NCBI GenBank assembly: GCA_003132085.1
Contig: PKWO01000145.1
Coordinates: 9,532-14,944, forward strand
DNA length: 5,413 nt
Direction: 5' to 3'
From: Oxalobacteraceae bacterium
GTDB lineage: Bacteria > Pseudomonadota > Gammaproteobacteria > Burkholderiales > Burkholderiaceae_D
In this document: piece by piece, positions 1 through 3,525 of the stretch
Position numbering within the stretch: position 1 is the first letter of the stretch
Layout of the letters: each line of letters opens with the position of its first letter
Notes under the pieces: model-generated
The model's input: the letters and a program-made list of their open reading frames with translations, nothing else
Database searches by the model: none
Told to the model about the DNA's origin: nothing
Program-made: the position numbers and the translations under genes

Positions 1-1311
1 TAATTCATCGACCACCTCGCGGGCGACATATTGGCGCAAGGTTCCGAGCAAGCGGCGCGATCTCCGTTGTGATATCTGCCAGTCGAATGGTATCGCGACC
101 GCCAGCAGGAACAGGTTGGAGGCCAAAGGGCCAGTCGTGGAAAAGTCCGGGTCGTGCGGGTAAATCCAGTACGCCAGACCCAGCCAGATCAGCGAGGCAG
201 CACCAAGTAAGACAACGCTGGACACTGCAGACAAGCGGGCGAACGCATAGGTTGCGGTAAATGCCACCGCCATCGAAAACAAGATGGCGATCCATTGTCC
301 GGGCCACATTCCCGGCGCATTGCCCTCTTGTTGATCCAGCAGTGATGAAAGCAACGCTGCATGCACCAGCAAACCGGGCGTGCGGGCATCGAGAGGGGTA
401 ACGACGCGATCCGTGAGACCCAGCGACGACGAGCCGACCAACACCAGACGCCCGGCGATTTCGCTGGCGGGGATGCTCAGATTCAGGATGTCGACGGCCT
501 TTGCCACTTTATAGGTTGACCAATCCTGCCTGAATGGCACCCGTAAGAACCCGGCATCGCCAGGCAAGACTTGACTGGCGATGCCGCCGGCACAACATTC
601 AAAGAGCACCAACGCCAAGGTCGGGTAGCGCTGCCCATCGAACTGGGTCATCATCGGCAGGCGCCGCAAGGTGCCGTCCTGATCGGACACGAACCCGATA
701 TTGCCGACATGCGCGGCCTGCGCGAGGCCCGCATGATTGGCAATGTATCCGCTGGCTAACACGCCGGCGGCCTGGCCCAATATCGGCCTGCCGCCTGAAA
801 TTTTGCCGATTTGCAGCGGCAGAGGGCGTGCGCCGTAGTCGAACGCTTGGGCCAGTACTACTGGGCCATGTTCCGCCAGCATTGCCAACCGCGCGTCACC
901 CTCTTGATCGGCGTGCTCGGGCAGCACGATGTCGAGCGCTACGCCACGTGCGCTATAGTTGCTCAGCAAATTTTCCAGCAACTCTGCGATACGAGTGCGC
1001 GGCCAAGGCCAGGGGCCGACTTCCGCCAGGCTGGATTCATCGATATCGACCACGAGAACTCTGGAATCGGGTGGGTCAGGCGGGTATAAATGAATGAAGG
1101 GGCGCGTCCACTCGGAGATTGCGGACGTCGATGCGGCAGCCGCATGTAGGCGAATGAAGCGGTCACGCAACCATTCGTTCGCAAAATTCCATTCTCCCGG
1201 CGCCGGCACCCATTGCGTCCAGCAGGTGAGCAAGATGGCGGCCAGCGCGATGCTGGATCGTACGATGGTGGCCGGCAGAAGGAAGGTACGTAAGATAGCC
1301 GGAAATTTCAT
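1..1311 (-). CDS. CHASE2-domain membrane sensor, probably a class III adenylate/guanylate cyclase (3' part outside window)
   Basis: The reading frame is open from an ATG at 1311 down to base 1 (437 codons, no stop), so the C-terminus is missing. Residues ~15-32 form an N-terminal hydrophobic helix. Residues ~41-325 read as an extracytoplasmic CHASE2 sensor domain: VVDIDESSL (87-95), GPWPWPR (99-105), GFVSDQDGTLRRLP (206-219), GRLVLVGSSS (287-296), and TPGLLVHAALLSSLL (311-325). Three hydrophobic segments follow at about 338-356, 361-384 and 396-409, the usual CHASE2 arrangement. The last visible residues, LRQYVAREVVDEL, match the juxtamembrane linker (FGxYVxPEVVxE type) that leads into class III nucleotide cyclase domains. 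I therefore infer a cyclase making cAMP (or cGMP), but the catalytic domain is not visible and another output domain is possible. The ribosome site is weak (AAAAG about 10 bases upstream), so the exact start is less certain. The gene is divergent from the FecR-domain gene at 1540, a common partner of CHASE2 proteins. Confidence 0.88.
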   Translation of the reverse strand, partial: MKFPAILRTFLLPATIVRSSIALAAILLTCWTQWVPAPGEWNFANEWLRDRFIRLHAAAASTSAISEWTRPFIHLYPPDPPDSRVLVVDIDESSLAEVGPWPWPRTRIAELLENLLSNYSARGVALDIVLPEHADQEGDARLAMLAEHGPVVLAQAFDYGARPLPLQIGKISGGRPILGQAAGVLASGYIANHAGLAQAAHVGNIGFVSDQDGTLRRLPMMTQFDGQRYPTLALVLFECCAGGIASQVLPGDAGFLRVPFRQDWSTYKVAKAVDILNLSIPASEIAGRLVLVGSSSLGLTDRVVTPLDARTPGLLVHAALLSSLLDQQEGNAPGMWPGQWIAILFSMAVAFTATYAFARLSAVSSVVLLGAASLIWLGLAYWIYPHDPDFSTTGPLASNLFLLAVAIPFDWQISQRRSRRLLGTLRQYVAREVVDEL

Positions 1312-1383
1312 AGATGTTGCGATCTTTTGCGCAGACCGGAGCGGCAAATTACGTGTATGGGTATGATCTTCAAATAACCGGCA

Positions 1384-1413
1384 AGTATAACGTCATGTTG
1401 CTTGTCTGATCAA
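1384..1413 (-). promoter_or_regulatory. Candidate sigma70-type promoter for the CHASE2 sensor gene
   Basis: On the minus strand, TTGATC (1413-1408) and TATACT (1389-1384) are separated by 18 bases. TATACT matches the -10 consensus at 5 of 6 positions and TTGATC matches the -35 at 4 of 6. Transcription would start near 1377, giving a leader of about 66 bases before the ATG at 1311. This is pattern matching only. The CRP-type box at 1479-1494 would be centred near -109, so its effect on this promoter is unclear. Confidence 0.4.
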
Positions 1414-1478
1414 ACGGATGATTTGCCCGTCTGAGCGATTGTTCGATTCGGGGTGCGCAACGCTATTGTAGAGTAGAA

Positions 1479-1494
1479 TGTGATGCAGATCACA
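1479..1494. promoter_or_regulatory. Perfect CRP (cAMP receptor protein) type binding site upstream of the FecR gene
   Basis: The sequence TGTGATGCAGATCACA is a perfect TGTGA-N6-TCACA palindrome, the established CRP/Vfr-family recognition core, flanked by GAA on the left and GAA on the right. Its centre (1486.5) lies about 41 bases upstream of the start predicted from the GATAAT at 1515-1520. This is the spacing of a class II CRP-activated promoter. It is 53 bases from the FecR start codon. The box contradicts an upstream start for the FecR gene, because the GTG at 1480 lies inside it. Confidence 0.8.
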
Positions 1495-1514
1495 GAATAT
1501 GTGGCTATAAGCAG

Positions 1515-1520
1515 GATAAT
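1515..1520 (+). promoter_or_regulatory. Candidate -10 element (GATAAT) of the FecR gene promoter
   Basis: GATAAT matches TATAAT at 5 of 6 positions. A start near 1527 puts the CRP box centre at about -40.5 to -41.5, which fits class II activation; no good -35 is seen, as expected for such promoters. The resulting leader would be very short, about 13 bases, just containing the Shine-Dalgarno sequence. An alternative TATAAG at 1506-1511 gives a less canonical CRP spacing. Confidence 0.45.
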
Positions 1521-1527
1521 GCCACAG

Positions 1528-1533
1528 AAGGAG
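1528..1533 (+). promoter_or_regulatory. Ribosome binding site deciding the FecR gene start
   Basis: AAGGAG lies six bases before the ATG at 1540. It selects this start over the in-frame GTG at 1480, which has no such site, sits within the CRP box, and would put 20 non-signal-like residues before the signal peptide. Confidence 0.85.
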
Positions 1534-1539
1534 AATGCC

Positions 1540-2901
1540 ATGTTGCGTCAAATTATTGCTGTCATCAGTTTGCTTGCCGCCGTAGGTATGGCGCACGCTG
1601 GTGAAGCCGCGCGCATTGTGTTCGTTGCCGGTCAGGTGCATATTGCCAACCATCCGGCCGCTCTGGGCGACGCGGTCAACGAAGGCGACGAGATCGCGAC
1701 CGGCGCCGATGGTTACGTGTATATGAAGACCATCGACAGCGGCTTTTTGATCCTGCGTCCGAATTCGCGGGCGCATATTAGTTCCTATCATGTAGATCAG
1801 CAAGTTCCGGCCAATACCCGCGTCAAGCTTGAGCTGTTGAGCGGTGTTGCGCGCAGCATTTCCGGCTTGGGCGTCAAGCAAGCCAGGCAAAACTTCCGCT
1901 TTAACACGCCGGTCGCTGCCATTGGCGTGCGCGGCACCGACTTCACGGTGTTTACCGATCAGCACATTTCCCGAGTCGCGGTTATTTCGGGCGGCGTGAT
2001 CGTCAGCGGCTTTGGCGGCGCGTGCCTGCCGGAAGGCGGCGGCCCCTGCGAGGGAGCAGCCAGCAGGGAATTGTTTGCCGATAAAGCCGGCCAACTGCTG
2101 CAAATTCAAAAAGGGCAGTTAACGCCGCAATTGCTTCGCAGTAATGGTATTTCCCCCGACTTGAGTGCGCCGCCGCGCAGCGATGAGCCGACCAGCAAGA
2201 CATCCAGTATCGGTAATGCCACGCTGGCCCCTACCGATTTGAGTCTAGCGCCACAAAAAAGCAGTATCCTGGACAATAACCCGAATGCGGTTGGAACGCC
2301 GTCGGTCGCTCCGGTAACACCGCCAATACAACCAACACAACCTATAACACCGCCAGTGGTAGTGGTTCCACCGGTAGTGACGCCGCTTCCCGACAGCCAG
2401 ATTGTCTGGGGCCGCTGGCAGCCGATAGTCGACCAGGCCGCACAGATCGATTTTGTAGCGCAAAAAGCCAAAAATGCGTTGGTGGCGCTGGATAACTATT
2501 ACGCGTTATTCCTTACTCCGGGCCAGGCTTATGTGTCGCCCGCCCAAGGCAGCGTTGGTTTTACGCTGAAAAATAGTGAAGCCTATATATTGAATGACAA
2601 TACGGCCATTTCGCCGACCGCCGCAACGCTTCAAAACGGACAGCTTAATGTCAACTTCGGCACGAAAACATTTACCACAAGTATGGATTTGGTGAACGGC
2701 GCCCAACTCTTTGCGCTCCAGGCGCAAGGTTCGGTCGGAAGCAATGGGTACTTAAATGGCAATGATGCCTTTTCCCGCACCGGCTACATCAATGTTGCAG
2801 GCGTGTTGAGTACAGAAAACGGCGGTGCCGCCGCATATCTGTTTCACGGACGGATAGATCCAACGCACACGGTGAATGGTGCAACCTACTGGGGTCATTA
2901 A
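1540..2901 (+). CDS. Secreted FecR-domain protein with proline-rich linker and C-terminal beta-type domain
   Basis: This 453-residue protein begins with a signal peptide: hydrophobic residues 5-17, then GMAHA with likely cleavage after A20. A FecR domain follows at about 24-155: GQVHIA, VNEGDEIATGADGYVYM (46-62), ILRPNSRAHI (71-80), LELLSGVARSISG, and the hallmark TPVAAIGVRGTDFTV (123-137). Two cysteines (C162, C170) in a glycine-rich loop may form a disulfide. A Ser/Thr/Pro region peaks in a proline/valine-rich linker at ~257-284. The last part (~286-453) opens with VWGRWQ (289-293 region) and contains NFGTKTFTTSM, GSVGSNGYLNG and GAAAYLFHG, a pattern like small lipocalin/TbpB-type beta barrels; that assignment is inference. 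It is not a classical FecR anti-sigma regulator: it has no cytoplasmic N-terminal domain or transmembrane helix, and no sigma factor or TonB receptor gene is adjacent. It probably acts in the periplasm or envelope, perhaps with the divergent CHASE2 sensor. A CRP-type box precedes it and a terminator follows, so it looks monocistronic. Confidence 0.92.
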   Translation: MLRQIIAVISLLAAVGMAHAGEAARIVFVAGQVHIANHPAALGDAVNEGDEIATGADGYVYMKTIDSGFLILRPNSRAHISSYHVDQQVPANTRVKLELLSGVARSISGLGVKQARQNFRFNTPVAAIGVRGTDFTVFTDQHISRVAVISGGVIVSGFGGACLPEGGGPCEGAASRELFADKAGQLLQIQKGQLTPQLLRSNGISPDLSAPPRSDEPTSKTSSIGNATLAPTDLSLAPQKSSILDNNPNAVGTPSVAPVTPPIQPTQPITPPVVVVPPVVTPLPDSQIVWGRWQPIVDQAAQIDFVAQKAKNALVALDNYYALFLTPGQAYVSPAQGSVGFTLKNSEAYILNDNTAISPTAATLQNGQLNVNFGTKTFTTSMDLVNGAQLFALQAQGSVGSNGYLNGNDAFSRTGYINVAGVLSTENGGAAAYLFHGRIDPTHTVNGATYWGH

Positions 2902-2943
2902 GACCTAGCTGGACGCGCATATTTTCTGCTGCCTCGGCATTTC

Positions 2944-2974
2944 CCGTCCCCACAGGGGGATGGTTTCATTTCTT
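2944..2974 (+). terminator. Probable rho-independent terminator of the FecR gene
   Basis: CCGTCCCC (2944-2951) pairs with GGGGATGG (2956-2963), forming an 8-bp stem with one G-U pair and a four-base ACAG loop. It is followed by the T-rich tail TTTCATTTCTT (2964-2974). It lies 43 bases after the stop codon at 2899-2901, a typical position. The tail is interrupted by C and A, so efficiency is uncertain. Confidence 0.65.
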
Positions 2975-3147
2975 CCATCGGTGGCAAATCAACGGCGATC
3001 AAATTGGTCTCACACATTTGTTTGCTATCGGTACCGCTAATCGAAAACCTAATCTGACTGTTGATAGAAGTTTATCTTAGCGAGCGGGCGAATATGTGTC
3101 TGCCTATCGCAACATTCATTTGCCGCGTTCCGAATTTCTACTGTTTA

Positions 3148-3176
3148 TTGTCATGTTGGTCAATAAACTATATTAG
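3148..3176 (+). promoter_or_regulatory. Weak candidate sigma70 promoter inside the long intergenic region
   Basis: TTGTCA (3148-3153, 5 of 6 to the -35 consensus) and TATTAG (3171-3176, 4 of 6 to the -10) are 17 bases apart in an AT-rich stretch. It could drive a short untranslated RNA or a distal start for the S-layer-like gene. It is pattern matching in AT-rich DNA, so chance is a real alternative. Confidence 0.25.
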
Positions 3177-3203
3177 TATACAAATACGAAAAGCTGTCTG
3201 TGT

Positions 3204-3219
3204 TGTGCGCTCCCGCACA
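3204..3219. repeat. Perfect inverted repeat with CRP-like half-site spacing
   Basis: TGTGCG (3204-3209) and CGCACA (3214-3219) flank a CTCC loop. As RNA it is a 6-bp hairpin with a tetraloop but no following T tract. As DNA it reads TGTGC-N6-GCACA, the same 16-base geometry as the two perfect CRP boxes with one symmetric base change in each half. It could be a degenerate third CRP site or a simple hairpin. Confidence 0.4.
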
Positions 3220-3275
3220 GGCCGATGCTGGCCGCGCAATGACAAACACTGCCTCCATATCTCGTTTTTTTGCGC

Positions 3276-3289
3276 AGCCGGAACCGGCT
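3276..3289. repeat. 14-base perfect palindrome AGCCGG-AA-CCGGCT
   Basis: AGCCGG and CCGGCT are separated by two bases, just after a T7 run at 3265-3271. The T run is on the wrong side for a plus-strand terminator, and on the minus strand an A run follows, so it is not a terminator. It may be an operator-like site or chance. Confidence 0.3.
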
Positions 3290-3398
3290 TGGAACCACAG
3301 CCGCAAGCCCTTGCTTTTCGAGTAATCTTCTTTGATAATGATCCGCCGTATGAATTACTGGGGGAAAAACACTAATTTCAGAGGATATTGTTGATTTT

Positions 3399-3414
3399 TG
3401 TGATGATCGTCACA
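3399..3414. promoter_or_regulatory. Perfect CRP-type binding site upstream of the S-layer-like gene
   Basis: TGTGATGATCGTCACA is a second perfect TGTGA-N6-TCACA palindrome, here with ideal A/T-rich flanks (TTTT before, TAAA after). It is centred at 3406.5, about 120 bases before the start codon at 3526. A CATTAT at 3437-3442 gives a start near 3449, placing the box at about -42, again near class II spacing. Two ideal sites in one 5.4-kb window strongly suggest shared control by cAMP-CRP. Confidence 0.8.
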
Positions 3415-3436
3415 TAAAGTGACCAATGCCTTCTGC

Positions 3437-3442
3437 CATTAT
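3437..3442 (+). promoter_or_regulatory. Candidate -10 element for the S-layer-like gene
   Basis: CATTAT matches TATAAT at 4 of 6 positions and is set at the distance from the CRP box expected for class II activation. The leader would then be about 77 bases. The match is modest, and a class I start further downstream is also possible. Confidence 0.3.
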
Positions 3443-3454
3443 TGCCACGTTAGG

Positions 3455-3482
3455 TTGCAGAGGACTGTACGTAAAGCTGCAA
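3455..3482 (+). repeat. Inverted repeat in the leader of the S-layer-like gene
   Basis: TTGCAG (3455-3460) and CTGCAA (3477-3482) can pair over a 16-base loop. With transcription from near 3449 this would form a hairpin close to the 5' end of the mRNA, a place where stems often protect abundant messages. That role is inferred. Confidence 0.3.
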
Positions 3483-3495
3483 AATTTATTTATCT

Positions 3496-3508
3496 TGATC
3501 TTCGATCA
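3496..3508 (+). repeat. Short hairpin just before the ribosome binding site
   Basis: TGATC (3496-3500) and GATCA (3504-3508) flank a TTC loop, ending six bases before AGGAG at 3515-3519. The 5-bp stem does not cover the ribosome site. It could help keep the site open or act as a protein target. Confidence 0.3.
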
Positions 3509-3514
3509 TCTTTT

Positions 3515-3519
3515 AGGAG
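3515..3519 (+). promoter_or_regulatory. Ribosome binding site of the S-layer-like gene
   Basis: AGGAG lies six bases before the ATG at 3526 in an A/T-rich setting (TTTTAGGAGCATTAAATG), a strong and well-spaced site that fixes the start codon. Confidence 0.85.
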
Positions 3520-3525
3520 CATTAA

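Larger units (their letters stand above)
1312..1539. other. Divergent intergenic region between the CHASE2 sensor and FecR genes
   Basis: No credible gene lies here. The region holds a perfect CRP-type palindrome at 1479-1494, a sigma70-like promoter candidate on the minus strand (1384-1413), a -10-like GATAAT on the plus strand (1515-1520) and the FecR ribosome binding site. A short inverted repeat ACGG/CCGT at 1414-1417 and 1427-1430 is probably incidental. Both divergent genes could respond to the same regulator from this region. Confidence 0.8.
2902..3525. other. Long non-coding region between the FecR and S-layer-like genes
   Basis: No convincing gene is present in these 624 bases. A TTG-initiated frame at 3061-3375 has no ribosome binding site, is rich in Cys, Arg and Trp, and has no recognisable domain. 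Contents from left to right: an intrinsic terminator (2944-2974), an AT-rich stretch with a promoter-like pair (3148-3176), an inverted repeat TGTGCG/CGCACA (3204-3219), a T7 run (3265-3271), a 14-base palindrome (3276-3289), a perfect CRP-type site (3399-3414) and leader elements of the next gene. The size suggests a complex control region for a strongly expressed surface protein. Confidence 0.75.

Noticed and set aside
534..1097. A 187-codon plus-strand frame rich in Arg, Ala and Pro
   Set aside because: It is the complement of the CHASE2 coding region; the composition is typical of a GC-rich antisense shadow.
1480..1539. A 20-residue N-terminal extension of the FecR protein from the GTG at 1480
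   Set aside because: The GTG is inside the CRP palindrome and lacks a ribosome site, while the ATG at 1540 has AAGGAG at good spacing and begins a proper signal peptide.
1393..2109. A 238-codon open frame on the minus strand
   Set aside because: It lies antisense to the FecR domain coding region, starts inside it and has no domain features; the plus-strand gene is clearly real.
1540..2901. A classical FecR anti-sigma/TonB-receptor iron signalling system
   Set aside because: The protein has a cleavable signal peptide instead of a cytoplasmic domain plus membrane helix, and no sigma factor or TonB receptor gene is in the window.
3061..3375. A 104-codon TTG-initiated frame between the FecR and S-layer-like genes
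   Set aside because: It has no Shine-Dalgarno sequence, an odd Cys/Arg/Trp-rich composition and no recognisable family, and it spans several inverted repeats; it looks like non-coding DNA.
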